Positions 48,946 through 61,283 are shown, counted from the first letter of the stretch. The stretch is 64,000 nt of DNA from Aotearoamyces nothofagi (GCA_015345905.1 JADDTR010000003.1:434001-498000), one strand, 5' to 3'. Numbers and translations: made by a program. Notes: generated by a model from the letters alone, not told the origin.

Positions 48946-51900
48946 CTAGAAGCCAGTGTAGCCAGTCGGTTGCGGTGCAAAACCGTTGGTCTGGACAAAT
49001 GGTGTTGGAGACGGGCCTCTGACACCAGTAGATCCTTGAGTGAGCATGAGTCGTGAACCCCCGAGGATTGGGGTGTTATCCTGGTCTTGTACCTGAGACT
49101 TCTCGCGTGCCTTACGCTCTTCGTTGTCCTTCTTTAGAGTTTCGATAGTCGAAGCTTGCTGGGATAGGTAATTGATCATGAACGGCATTGTAAAGTCAGT
49201 CAGACCATTGCGCCATGAAAGTTCCATGACAACATCGAGGCGGATCAGATCGTAGCACGCATAGAGTATACCGACATAGCATTCTCGGCTACCAATATCG
49301 ACAAACTGGTGATTTGTTAGTCTTTTTGCATCAAAACAGATTAGGTAGAAACATACATATCGGAGGAGCTCCTCAACTACGTCAGACTTGCCAGAAATGG
49401 CAGCTGTCTCAATAGCATCCTTGAAAAGCTTATCTTGCTTAGATAACGCAATTGATTTATCCCAACGTTTGTTTTTGCGGTAGATGTTGGAGGCAATCTG
49501 TCGGAAAAAGACGAGCTCGTGGCGTTCGAGACGCTGGGCAAGCTCGACAGGATCGTAGTTATCATAATTTTCAACAGAGTCCCGTAAAGTCTTATAGTCC
49601 TCTTCCTCGATAAGTAGATCATTAATAGCATTGTTGACAGTCTTTTTGTTCTGCGGTTGGACGTTGAGTAGGAAAGGTTTGATGAGAGGGATGTTATCAG
49701 ACTTTTCAAACATCTTTACTACACGGTTGACGTCGATCCTTGGCGTCAAAGCCTGTAGAAGGTCGGTGAGGAGCGATGGCTGCTCTTGGAGGTAGAAATT
49801 CAAAGCGCGGTAGTAGATCTCAAGATTAGCGACCTTTACCACGATGTCCTTGAATGAATGGTGCTCCCAAGCATCAGAAGCACGTTCCATCATAGCCAAC
49901 GCAGCATTGTCCCATTCATCATAGTGGCAGTAAAGGAAGACCAGCTCTGGCCATAAATGAGCCTCTTCGGAAGCCCGGATCATCTTTGGGATGTTGATAC
50001 GGCTCCAGAATAGCTTTAAATGCTCCATTACACGGTCTGGGTGATATTTAGACAGTGCAATACCAAGTTCTGTGAACATGCCCATGTGAGCGCGCTCAAG
50101 ACCGAGACCTTGCTCGAGGAGAGCAATGAGCTCATCGAAATAGCCATTTTGCTCATATTGCTTAACCAGACCTTGTAACTCTTCAGCATCAACAATCAGA
50201 TTGAGGCCGCAGATCTGGGCAAGTCTGAACTCCTTTTTGTCCACACAAGCGGCATTGACTTGTTTCCAGACTTTAATATTGTTGGCCTTGCGGGCGCATT
50301 CAACAGCAGCTTGGTACTCTTCAAGGTGAACTAGGGTAGTAGCAAGCTTCGCCCAGTTGGAGATGCTTGTGAAGAAAATCTTCGCCGCATTATGATAACC
50401 TTCAGCATAAGCCTTGTCACCAGATTCTTCGATGTCAGCAACGTTGGTGGCACGCAAGAAATCTTCCAACTCGCCGAGCTGGTCCGTACGAGCGTAGGCG
50501 AAAGCTAATGCAGTATCGATCGGCGGCTCACGTAGCGTTTTGCGTGCCATCTGAAGGTACTTAATAAGGTCCACATCCTTGCCGGCATGAGTTGCAATCT
50601 CGATGACTTCGCTATAGTTGCTGGGGTCCTGAGCACGGATGTAAGATTCAATACTATCACTCACTCGAAGTCCGTCCAATTGAGCCTTGGCAACTCGGCT
50701 CCAAACTTCTGGAAGCTCTACACGTTCAGCATATTCTTGAGCACGGTCGATACTAACAATATGTTCGACAAGAACATTGGCTGCACTGGTGTGGTCGTTG
50801 ATCTTCTTATAGACTTCGAAGGCCTCCTCAAATAATCCAACCTCAATACATATATTGGCAATGTCGGGGGCATTGTAAGCATTGAGTTGATGAATGTAAT
50901 CCATAACACGCCCCTTATCAGCCTTCGTAGCTGTGAGGATGAGAAGATTCTGCAGATTTTCGTTGTCACTAAACGGGGAAGGCTCAAGAACAATCTTTTC
51001 CAACAACTCAATAAGTTCCACTGGTAAATCAGCAGCCAAGAATGAGGCTACAGCAACAGATACCTTTTCAGGCTCCGTAGACTCTGGAACGGCAGTTGAA
51101 ATGACCTGATCGACAAGTGATCGACGGTGAACATTATTAGCGCTAAGTACGAAAGACCATAACTCCGGATCGGCACGTTCAAGAAGGTATCTAGCCTGGG
51201 CTTTGAACATCGAATTTTCATTGGTGATGTTGACAAGCTCCAAATCGTTCTGGCCCTTGCGGTATGCAATAAACGCAAGATTGGGATCACGCTTCTCACA
51301 GTATTTACCGACTGTGAGTGAATCATATTGATCGTTCTCCTTAAGGAACTTCTCTGGGTTGTTGTTGCTGTCGATGTAGATTTTTGCCAGCGCGTTGTAG
51401 ACGGCTTGTTGTTGGTTTCCAGCAGCTAGAGTGGCCTCGAGGAATGGCAGGAGTAGCTTTAGGCGGTTACGAGTCTCAACTTCGGTAACAAGCTCGTCGA
51501 TTGGAACTGATGCAGGGTCGACAGTCTGGAGCAGATTCTTGATGACAGACTCATCGCAGTCAACATCCAGTAAGCCGCCGACAACGGCAGGTGTTCTCGC
51601 TGGGTTTACACGCTGGACATAAACTTCAATTGACTTGAATTGTTGATTTTGATAAAGGTATAACACAAGGTCGTGGATGAAGTTAAATCGATCGCAGACG
51701 ATAATAAGCGGCAGCTGCTCGGTCAGCTTAGCCTCTTTCAGGAAGTTTTTGACCTTCTCGGGGTTGTAATGGTTGCTATCTCGGCAGATACGCTCAACTT
51801 CGTTGAATTGGCCCATCTTTGTCGCAGCCTCAATGTACTTAAAGTTGACATCCGGGTCCTCACTAAGATTGACAATACTGCCAAGGTAGTAGAAGAGACC

Positions 51901-54304
51901 TTCGGCAGTCTTATACTTCTCGAAGAGGTCAATTAGTCGGGTGGCGCCCAGAAGGTCGGAGTATTTTGTGGCGATGTGCACGACAGCCTGAAGATTTTGA
52001 CGGATGTTAGTCTTTAGCATGGCGTCCAAGCAATCTAGTGATTGCTCAACAGAGAAACGGCCGAAGAAAGTAGTGAGCCAGTCTTGACTAAAGTTGGGGG
52101 TCGCTACAATGTTAACGATTACACGCTTCACTGCAACCGGATCATCGTAGTGCTCCAAAGCACGTTGAAAAAGGCCGGCCTGCTCACACAATTGTGCGAT
52201 ACGAGCCTTGTCGTAATGTGAGAACATGTCATTGCCGAGGATCGCATCGGCGACTTGGGGCGCATTAATGAGATTCATCTCGAGGAGTCGAGTCTGCAGA
52301 TGGCCTTGCTCGGGGTTGTTATCCTTTAACGCATCGAGCAAGAAGGCCGTCGCAGGTTGAATCATCCCTTGGGATTGGAAAACATCAACGACACGCTCAA
52401 TGTCCACCAATGAGCCACCTTCATTGTTGGCGAGCTGGGTTGCGAACTCAGCACCTTTCTCGGGGTTGGCACGGACAATATGCTGAAGTAACTGTACATA
52501 GTCTGGTTGATAGCCAACTTGGCTGGCGTAAGGAAGGATCTTGTCAAATTGGCCAGTCTCAGCAAATGCTGCCACAACCTTCTGTGGAACATTGGCCCGC
52601 AAGTATATGCTTAGAGCTAGGGTGAGATCATGGGGCCGGACAATGTCACCAAGCTCTTCAGAAGAATCTAATTTATTCTCCTTCATCCACTTCTCGATAA
52701 GGTGTTTCCGGTTTTGGGCGAGAACAGGGCGGACCAGTTCCAGTGTCTCATGCTTGTTAAGAGTGCCTTTATCCAGGAGCATACCAAAGTATTGTAGGAT
52801 AATAGATAGCTGACCTGGTTGAGCCGGAAGAGCCTTGAACCGATCAATTGTCTGGGGGGTCCGGAGGAAACCGCGAGGCGAGTTCGCAGCAATCTTGGCC
52901 GCCTCAACATAGTTACCGGCACTCATAAGTTGGTCGAACTGGCTAGCATAGAGATTATCAGCACCAGGTAAGCCGGCACGCGAAGCCAATTTCACTGCCA
53001 GGCCTGAGTTTGCTGGATTCTGAAGAAGGTATGGTATGATAGTAGTTTCGTCGACAGCGACAGAGAGAACTTGTCCCTTTCGGTTAACGCCAATGATACC
53101 AGCTGATTCTGAATCCGGAACAGTAATGAAGATCGTCTCGCTCGAGATGCGATTCATGAATATGCATGTGCCCGTCTCCAAGTCGTATAGGTGGATGAAG
53201 CCATATTTTGTGACCAGGTAGATGATACTGTATTTTGCAGATACCTGCATAGCAACTGGGAAGTCATTCACAGCCTCTGCAGGGAAGTATACATCCACCG
53301 CCTTTTTAGGGAAAGCCGGATTTGCAGCTTGGTGGTCAACCTCGACGATGTGTAATTTCGCGCCAGTGGCGGTACGGACTGCAAAGGTGAAGACTTTGGT
53401 ATCTGCAGGTGCACCTTCCAGTCTTAAGGTACCAAATGCTGCTGCATGTCCTTCAATAGCCTGGCTAATGCCACGATCCTTCGAGTATAGCTGCATTGCG
53501 CCAACCACTCTACCCTGCTGTTGTGAAATACCAACAACAACCATCCATTTCGAATCATCGCTAACTCTGTAGTTAATTATTTGGCAACCCTAAAAATTGA
53601 ATCAGCACCAGCAAGCTTCGGCTGCAGCTAGGTTAGGAATCTCACTTGTAGATTAGGATTACGCTTGAAGACCTCAACGGGGGCTGCCTGAGTAGGGTCG
53701 AAAACTTCCCAGTGGTAGACGGCGCTGTCTGTCACCAGACCCAAAGTTGTCTCGCTGAACCATTTCCAGAACACGACATCCTCGTTCATTGTTGCTGACT
53801 TCAACTTCGTCTTCTGGGCAAGGTCGAAGATCTGTAGTGTCCGTGACTGGGCCTTGAGAGCGATGACTTGCTTAGTCCAGTGCATAATGGCACTATCTGC
53901 CTTAATGGATCGCCGAGTAACATTATTAGCTTGCTTCAGGTCGATAATTATGACTTCGGGTGATGCAGCTTCGTTCTTCTTTTCCCGGACGCAGATGAAG
54001 GAGTCGGATTCCAGGGTCTGTTAAGTTCAGATTAGCCCACAGTCCAGAAAGAAGCTATTAGTGGATAGGAGTACTTACACATGAGTTGAATCCAATTGAA
54101 CCAGGCTAATGGGGTAGATGTCAGTCGGTCTAATGTTCACAGCAGTAAACGCCGTGTCTGTTGTTGACACAACTATGGAGATTCGGACTTACTTCAACAC
54201 CAACGCTGGTCAACTAAAAGAACAGTCAGTTTGAGTTGATTCTCAGAAATGGAAGCACGGCATACCATCAGGAGTTCCTGAAACTTGATGGGAAGAGGTG
54301 CCAT
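48946..54304 (-). CDS. CHC1: Clathrin heavy chain
   Basis: Six exons (54266-54304, 54193-54213, 54079-54105, 53646-54017, 49357-53589, 48946-49305) join in phase to 1683 residues, as expected for the family. The start is MAPLPIKFQELL, followed via two tiny exons (21 and 27 nt) by PGSIGFNSC and TLESDSFICVREKKNEAASP, the beta-propeller terminal domain that binds adaptors. The rest is the alpha-solenoid of seven clathrin heavy chain repeats (for example KDNNPEQGHLQTRLLEMNL, LGLERAHMGMFTELGIALSK), then the trimerisation region and an unstructured tail ending PQPTGYTGF. The last intron (51 nt, in frame) interrupts EELLRY|FVDIGSREC; reading through it would insert 17 residues without a stop. Coat protein of endocytic and Golgi vesicles. 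Confidence 0.98.
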
Positions 54305-55302
54305 CGTAGTTGTTTGCGCTGACGGCGCGCTGTTGCTTAGAACTGTACTCAACGTGGGCAACAAAGCAGAAGAAAGATGTAAAGAGGAATTTAGTGTGAC
54401 GATCCCAAGAGCTCTCTTGGATGTAGCAGAGAGTCTGGGTGTCGGTGGTAGAGTTGAAGTGAATGCGCGGTTGATGAAAGTGGACTTCTTATTTAGGAAC
54501 AGGTAGCTGGCTCTTGGAGCTCTCGCGAATCGTCACTCCCAGATCACGTGCCATTGGTAGGCAAACAATCAACTCGTATCTGAATCAAGGGGCGCAAACA
54601 GCCATTATTCTTCATCACAACTTAGATGATATCATCTATAATTTTATCAAGAAAATGTGAGTATAAATTCAATTTCGATTCTTCTTGTACATGTGAATCA
54701 TTGCTCTAATAGGCTGCCAAACATAGCAGAGAACAAAATATGAGCAATTGCAATTGTTATCATTCTTGCCATGAGCAGATGAAGCGCTCAACTCCTTTTC
54801 AATTTCTGTCAATTGTGGATTTTCTTTGCACTGTTTTGTTTATATCAATGCTCAGTCTTCGCACATTCAAGGAAACTCCAATTCAGACCATTCAGGCAGC
54901 CCGCCCACCTTCGGGTGCTAGATTATATTAAGCTTCAATTTTGCCCGTTTTCATGGGAGGGTAATCAAAGCAGCCTTGCGACTCAGATATAGGCCATCTA
55001 CCAAACTACTCATCTACTAGTCACGTTGATCAATTGGTTGCAATACGAATTTGGCCTTATGGTGATATGTGGTTGCTCTCAACTAAGTTTATATATACAA
55101 GAGTTCGGCGCCAGAAGATCTCTTCAACTGACGCCCCGCTCTGTTAAGCCAGCGCACTAACCACCACTATCCAGCAGAGCGCAGTGCAGGGTATCATTAC
55201 GGGCAAGAATCGAAGGTCGTCATGGCCGAATTAAAGATTAGAACGCCGTCGCTGAGATCATGATGAGCATTCCCTTAGGAGCCCAGCTGATGGACAAAAC
55301 GC
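54305..55302. other. Intergenic with a tRNA-like relic
   Basis: No protein-coding gene seen. A segment at about 55091-55187 reads on the minus strand somewhat like a tRNA with A-box-like and degenerate B-box-like parts, but lacks a good acceptor stem; see findings. Confidence 0.4.
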
Positions 55303-55681
55303 TTATAGGAACTAGAGATCGTGTCAGTCGACCTGCTATATTGGATGGTTGGGGAACACATACGAGAGCAACACCTCCAGCAACGATCATGCCGAGCGCG
55401 GATGCACCGTTAATGGATGCGGCACCAGTTGCGTAGGTGATTGGGCTTCCGGTGGAAGTTGCGGCGGTGCTGACACCGGTGGAGGCAATGGATGCAACGG
55501 TGGCGCTAGCAACACCGGATGAGACAGCGCTGGATGTGGAGCACGCGTACACGGTGACGGTTCTAGAAGATCGAGGTCAGTACAGAGACAACCCAGAGTC
55601 GTCCAGCGATTGAGCTTACGATGTGGCGGCAGCGGCTGAGGCCATGGTGGCGAGGACAAGGGCGATAACGTTGAACTGCAT
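55303..55681 (-). CDS. Small secreted Ser/Thr/Ala-rich GPI-type protein (89 residues)
   Basis: Exons 55620-55681, 55364-55562 and 55303-55311 join in phase to 89 residues. A signal peptide (MQFNVIALVLATMASAAAA) is followed by TVTVYACSTSSAVSSG and a Ser/Thr/Ala/Gly-rich stretch. The C terminus is a hydrophobic tail (SALGMIVAGGVALFL) suited to GPI attachment after the INGAS region. The last exon has only nine bases: Phe, Leu and the stop codon. Without that splice the frame would run to 55238 with an unlikely basic tail. One cysteine remains in the mature chain. The role is unknown, probably a cell-wall or surface protein. A TATATGAG-like box lies about 175 bases upstream (near 55856). Confidence 0.72.
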
Positions 55682-56074
55682 TTTGACTGTTGGGGGTTTG
55701 TTTGGTTTGGTTGTGTTTGGTTTGGTTGGAGAAGGTAGTTGGAGTGGTTCAAGTAACGAAAGACTTGAGTTGGAGAGAGTTTCTGGAGTTGGACTTAAAA
55801 GAATGTAAGTTGATCGTGGATGAGGAGGAAAGACTGGACTGGCACGACGAGCACTCATATATGTACCAAGTCTCCTGTGATAGACAGCCCGGGCCCATGT
55901 CAGTAGAATCTGCCCAGACCCACCGGCGGAGATGAGGTTGATAGCTACCCTGCACGTGCCCTGGTCTTTTTCCACAAACAACACAATCTATGCCGCACAG
56001 CAACGGCGGAAACTATCTATCAACCTCCGAAGGGCACAGCAATCTCCTCTACTAATCGCAGCAGCGCACAGGAT
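55682..56074. other. Intergenic (divergent promoters)
   Basis: About 390 bases between the start of the small GPI-type gene and the candidate small gene on the plus strand. No gene seen. Confidence 0.45.
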
Positions 56075-56357
56075 ATGCCCTTCTCCAGGAAGCCATCATT
56101 CATCGTTTCCGTCGCTAGAAACGAGGCTCGTGTATTCAAATTGGCACACGAGAACAGCAATGCAGGCGGTGAGATTGAGCTGCCGGGATATGGTTTCACT
56201 GAGCGAGATGCCAATATCAACAATAAGGTAATGGTAACATATCATTCACAGTGGCGATACAGACTATCTGCTGGTCTCAGATAGCTGCATTATTATTGCT
56301 CTCTAGGCGACGAGAACAGAGACGATCAAGGAACAAGCCTTCTTCTGCCTAAGGTAG
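56075..56357 (+). CDS. Candidate small two-exon gene (67 residues), unknown
   Basis: Exon 1 (56075-56227) encodes 51 residues with a well-mixed, globular-looking composition (SFIVSVARNEARVFKLAHEN, EIELPGYGFTERD) and ends at GTAATG. An acceptor (CTCTCTAG) at 56306 joins phase 0 to a 16-codon exon (56307-56357) reading ATRTETIKEQAFFCLR then stop. The intron would be 79 nt. I do not recognise the family. Support is limited to the protein-like composition and matching splice phases. An unspliced reading of exon 1 would continue 18 codons further. Confidence 0.4.
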
Positions 56358-58420
56358 GCAAGCGCTCCACCAGACCGGCCTGCCGGCCACGCAAGCTGTA
56401 TGCACTGCGATTCTAGGGGCACACATTCAGCAGGCAGCTGATTGGCGCGAGCGCGGTAACGGTACGAAATTGCTGGAATATTGAGACCCGGGCGTGCCAG
56501 GAAGCGCTTCATCAGGGGCCGCGCTCGGCCAGTTAAGGCCTGCAGGGCGCCTTAGTCCTACGTTACTGCCAATGTATAGTAATATCGCGTGTGACAAGCC
56601 CATGTCCTCTTCCCCCGGCTGATAAGGTACCCCATGTCTTCTGCGAGGAATTGCCGCCAATTGCGGTTGGAGGAGGGCTGGGCCCATTGGGACAATACTG
56701 TAATCATAAGGCCTCCTTTACTCACGGCACGCGCACGCAGACAGAGGCTTTCTATTTTTACATCTGCTTGAGAGCGACCGAGAGTGGGGCAGGCTGGCAA
56801 GCTGGCAGACCGCCAAGAAATTTCAAGATTAAGATCAGCCAAGCTTCCTTTTTGTATGGAGTACGTTAACGTGCTTGGGGGGTGAACAATCGCGACTCGC
56901 CGTAAGCCCCAGCTAAAGGGGAGTAGCCCTGCGAGCCGCCCACCGCGACGACTCCATGAGGCCAAAATTACCCCATTTCTGTGGGAACAGTAATCTGAAA
57001 TCCTGAAAGGCGTGCTGCAGATAGGAATAGGTGCACATATGTCCACGCAGTTCGAAAACATCAAGTGATAAGCATCTACGCCATATTTGACTTGTTTACC
57101 AACGCTGGGCAAGTTATGTATACACAAAGCATCACTATATGTCACTTGAAACAATCTTGGGAAACAATCAGCGTCCACACAATACTGTGATGATAACTAG
57201 CAGTACTCGGAGCAAATCGGCCGTCGAACTGAATCTGAATCTGCCAGCCAGGTCGTGATTTTCGCAAAGCGTTGTCCTGCAGAGACAGGGACACCGCTGC
57301 TGCTCTGTCCGTCGTTCCGATGCCCGAGTACAACAGCCATCGTCACCACCAGGTCCCAAGCATCTGCCATCAAAAGCACACAATACTAATAGAAGGGATA
57401 TGTACAGCTAATCATTGCACCCCTCTCTATGGCATCAAAAGATGTTGAGAGAGCACTGCACCCAAGATCGGCCGCGAACGTGTCTGCTCTGCATTTCTCT
57501 TGACGATTTCCGTAGGTCATGGAGCCACACATCAACAAGGACGGGCTCTCACACACAAATGCTTTTAAAGAGAATGGTGATATTTTGCGTTGTTCGTGAC
57601 CAGGATGAAGGAGCGAGAAGAAACTTCTTTTGTATGCCCCAGATGCGCGCTTGCTTCGGTACCGCACAAGATCACAAGTAGCAATCATGTGACTAGCTGG
57701 CAACTCTGTCGATTGTACTTGTACCTCTGTACGCAGCCTGAGGCTAGAAGCCTCGTTTATGCGCTCTCACGCTACTGAGTTGGTGGGCTGGCCGGCTACC
57801 TTTACCAAATCTATGAGGCAATTGCTACCTCAAGAAAGTAAAGTTATTGATGAGTATATATTTGTGTGTATATAATATGTTCTAGCATAGGATTGTATAG
57901 GGATTATTCTAAAGTGTTATGGCCTATAGCATATAGCACAAAATATATAGTCGTACAAAAAGTTTTTAGTATACTGTTTGGTAATTACTTGTGGTGCATA
58001 TCTATTGGTGTGTTGGTATATTACAAACTAGATTGCAAATATTAAAATATACAACTATAGCAGTGAACCAGTAGTTGTGGCCACTATTAGAGTTCGGATT
58101 CAATTGTTCAATTGTTCAATTAATCAACTATCATTTATCAACTACTCTCTAGACTCTGTATTACTGACACGGCTATTAGGAGCTGCTATGAAGATTAGAG
58201 AACGCGTAGAGTATCGCTGCATTGCTCGCCTGGGGTAGGATAACGGTAGGGCCGCATATGTAGAAGGGGCACACCGGGGAGTGGGGGCAGACAGAACTGG
58301 CATGCGGATGTCATCATCTCCCACTCGTCCTAGGCGCCCATATTTCCTTACTTTCTTTTGACTACACCTCTGCAAATATTCTAGTAGTTTCCAATAAGAA
58401 CAGTTTCTTTTTAACTCGCC
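56358..58420. other. Intergenic, with AT-rich segment
   Basis: No gene recognised. From about 57790 to 58140 the sequence becomes strongly AT-rich (many TATA, ATAT, GTATA runs), in contrast to 56.3-57.7 kb. Frames at 56558-57178 and 57386-57703 on the minus strand have no domain or splice linkage. Confidence 0.5.
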
Positions 58421-59643
58421 ATGTCGTCGACACTGGCTACCGTGGGGATTCTCTCAATCGGTGAAATGGGGTTGGGGATCGCAAAGTTGCTTGTCGCTCA
58501 TAATTACCGCGTTGTTACCAATATCACGGGACGAAGGTATGCCTACAGATGTGATTGAGTCTTTGTTTTCCAATTAGTTTATCCGTCATGCTTTGCCTTT
58601 TCTGTGAATACATGTGTGCTTTAAAATGTCAGTCTTTTGTTTGCTTGGATAACCTTGATCCCGTAGCGGGGCTGGCTGTTGTGAGCATGCTGATGAGATG
58701 TTGTCTTTTGTTTGTTATTGTTCAGTGAGTGCTGAGTGAGTGCTGATAAAGCTCTTATAGCAAAGATACCGAAGTTCGGGCCCAAGAAGGTCAAATCGAG
58801 GCATTGTCTAGCGATGTAGACCTCGTTCAGGTCTCTGATTATATTATATCCATTGTCCCACCAAAAGATGCACTTGCCACCGCGCAAAGAGTCGTCAGTG
58901 CCCTTAAAGAATCCCAGGTTATGCGGGAAAATCCCCTGTACTTCTTAGACTTGAACGCCGTCTCTCCTCGTAGTGCACGTGAAATTGCAGCTCTATTCCA
59001 AGACCCCGCCTCAGTGCTGCCACTCGACGGTTGCGTCATTGGGGGCCCTCCAAAACGGAAAGACGACACAACTGCGACAAACACGGTGTCGATCAACCCA
59101 CCATCAGCGGCATTAGAATGGGCTCGACCGAGCATCCCCGTCTCTGGGCAGCACAAGCTACCAGATGCACCTATTTCTGGAGCCCATCTTGCTGAGACTC
59201 TGAATATCAGACATATAGCTGACACTATTGGATCAGCATCGGGTCTCAAGATGTGCTATGCTAGCACAACTAAAGGCTTCACTGCTCTCGCTATTCAAAG
59301 TTTTACGACCGCATCACAACTCGGTGTACTGGAAGAGTTGAAAAGGGAGATGAGCCATTATATCCCGGCAGCGCTTCAGAGAGCCGAAAGAGGGGTTGTG
59401 GGAATGCCGCCAAAGGCCTATAGGTGGGTGCGGGAGATGGAAGAGATAGGGGATACGATGGCTGAGGAGGGTGGGTTTGAACGCGATCTCTTTCAGGGAG
59501 TTGCAGGTGTGTATAAAAGCGTAGCATATGAATCAATTTTGGGGTTAGAGAAGACAGAGAGGAGAAAACGTGGTAGGACGATAGAGGACGTCGCACTCGC
59601 AGTCGGAGAGGGTCTCCAAAAGAAGAAGAAGAAATTAGAATAA
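58421..59643 (+). CDS. 6-phosphogluconate dehydrogenase-like NAD(P)-binding protein (DUF1932)
   Basis: Exons 58421-58536 and 58761-59643 join in phase to 332 residues. The N terminus is a Rossmann fold (TVGILSIGEMGLGIAKLLVA, with GxGxMGxG reduced to SIGEMGLG). Next come DYIISIVPPKDALATAQ and YFLDLNAVSPRSAREIAALF, typical of beta-hydroxyacid dehydrogenase-like proteins. The C-terminal half has CYASTTKGFTALAIQSFTTA, where lysine is at the family's catalytic position, and matches the DUF1932 helical domain. Substrate unknown. The 224-nt intron is the longest in this neighbourhood and contains a GTGAGTGCTGA direct repeat close to its 3' end. The C terminus is basic (QKKKKKLE). It converges with the mRNA-export adaptor gene. 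Confidence 0.87.
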
Positions 59644-59817
59644 ACTTTAGCACACCTTTACTTTTAATGGCTGAAGGTAGCTTTAATGAGCCATACAAAG
59701 CACGCAACAGATAATATGACCGATGCAGTATTCCAAAAAATAGTAGCTAGCTGAAATTTTAAGTTCTACAACCAAGGACACAGACCCGTAAATATAATTT
59801 TACAAAACATGTGCATC

Positions 59818-61283
59818 TCACTCAATCATTTCAACATCTCCTTCGGCCTCAGCAGGTACAGCAGCTTCAGCAGCATTGCCATTCTCCTTTGCCCCTGCTC
59901 CCCAGTAATCCTCCATCTCAGCATCAAGCTCCTCTTGGGTCTTTTTAGGCCTACGCTCTCTTCCTGCACCATCCCGTCCTCTGCCACCCCTCTCGCCTCT
60001 TTCTCTCCTAGCACCAGGAGGACGTCCATCCCGGCGACGTGGCAACGGGCTACGTGATCGGTGTCCTCGACTAGGCACATAGCGATCAACATTGGCCGGA
60101 GCAGGTCCGCTAACATTAGTATGGCGAACAGGAGAGAATGATCGAGACCGTCCACCTGGAGCTACAGTGATACGCTCAGCTAGCGATCGAGATGGCGCAA
60201 TAGCAGTATCAAAAGGATTTCGGGGTCGGCCCGGGCCGTTGGGAACAGATACCAACCGAATAGGTTGTCCTTTTTGTTATTAGAATTAATGCGTGTAGAA
60301 ACAATGTTGTGTTGCTACACTTACCATTTGCGTTAGCACCATCGTACTCTCGAATGGCACGTTTGGCGTCCTGGACAAGTTCATATGTCACATAAGCCGT
60401 GCCCTCCGAGCGACCAGCTCGATCATAGCGGAGCTCAAGCTTGGCAACGGGACCAATTCGATTGAACAGATCCTAAACAGAATGAGATACGGATACCATA
60501 TGCTTTAACAAACATAACCTACATCCAAATCATCCTCGGTAAGATCATAATGTAGGTTCTCCACGCGGAGTTTTGCGCTCGCGGCATCGCTATAATATGC
60601 CACGTCAGCCATGAGGTCTTGTAAATAAAGTGTATTTTCCACGTACTAGGTTGCCTCTGGAGACCTTCGTCTGGCTAATCGAGCGGGACGTCGCGTGGCT
60701 GGTTAAATGTAAGGATCAATGTGACAGAGATTCGTGGATGGGCTCACTATTATCGTCATACTTGTCGTGTACCCACTCACTACACATAAATTAGCACTGC
60801 ATACAATCTAAGAATGGCCAGACTTACGAGTCAAGGTTTCTAGGTTCATCTCGGATTGACTGTGCGAAAACGAGAAGAGCTTGGGTTAGCTATATCTTCA
60901 ATGATTCACTTCTCTTTGCTGCCATTGAAGATGCCGAGCACGTTGAAGTCTGCGATGCATTTTGAAGAGGCACAAAAGGTGTTCAGGAGGAGGGAGGAGC
61001 TGTCTGAACCTGTGTTGAGGCTTGCTGATTAGCCAATGATGAACGCGTGGTATCTCGGAGGGTATGGTGTTTACAACCTTTCTTATGCCATCACGAGGGA
61101 AATCATTTCGATCATTCCTCCGACCTCCACGTCTTGGCCCGCGGGGTGCGTTCTTCTGTACCAGAATATGCATCAGTAAAGGGCGTGTTGGAATAGGAAT
61201 TGTGTGGAGCAAGGCTGATGATATGCCTTCCACTCCGTACCTACTTGATGCTCAGAGACAATTTCATCTAGACTGCGGTCCAT
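59818..61283 (-). CDS. mRNA export adaptor, ALY/REF (Yra1/Mlo3) family
   Basis: Eight exons (61245-61283, 61078-61155, 60828-60859, 60748-60779, 60647-60698, 60523-60589, 60325-60472, 59818-60269) join in phase to 299 residues. The start MDRSLDEIVSEHQ is the conserved N-terminal motif that recruits export factors. It is followed by the basic RGG-like part NAPRGPRRGGRRNDRND. The RRM covers about residues 85-155: LRVENLHYDLTEDDLDDLF (RNP2 region) and GRSEGTAYVTYE (RNP1 region), ending in ANANGQPIRLVSVPN. The C-terminal half is Arg/Gly/Ser-rich and closes with the conserved helix KKTQEELDAEMEDYW. The family couples transcription (TREX) to nuclear export by handing mRNA to Mex67. An in-frame-looking ATG at about 60612 lies inside an intron and should not be taken as the start. 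Confidence 0.92.

Noticed and set aside
56558-57178. 206-codon minus-strand frame
   Set aside because: Composition and lack of conserved motifs suggest chance; no supporting promoter or junctions.
60600-60614. ATG GCT GAC as start of the ALY/REF-type protein
   Set aside because: It lies inside an intron (60590-60646) whose GCTGAC acts as a branch-like site; upstream exons restore the conserved MDRSLDEIV start and basic domain in phase.
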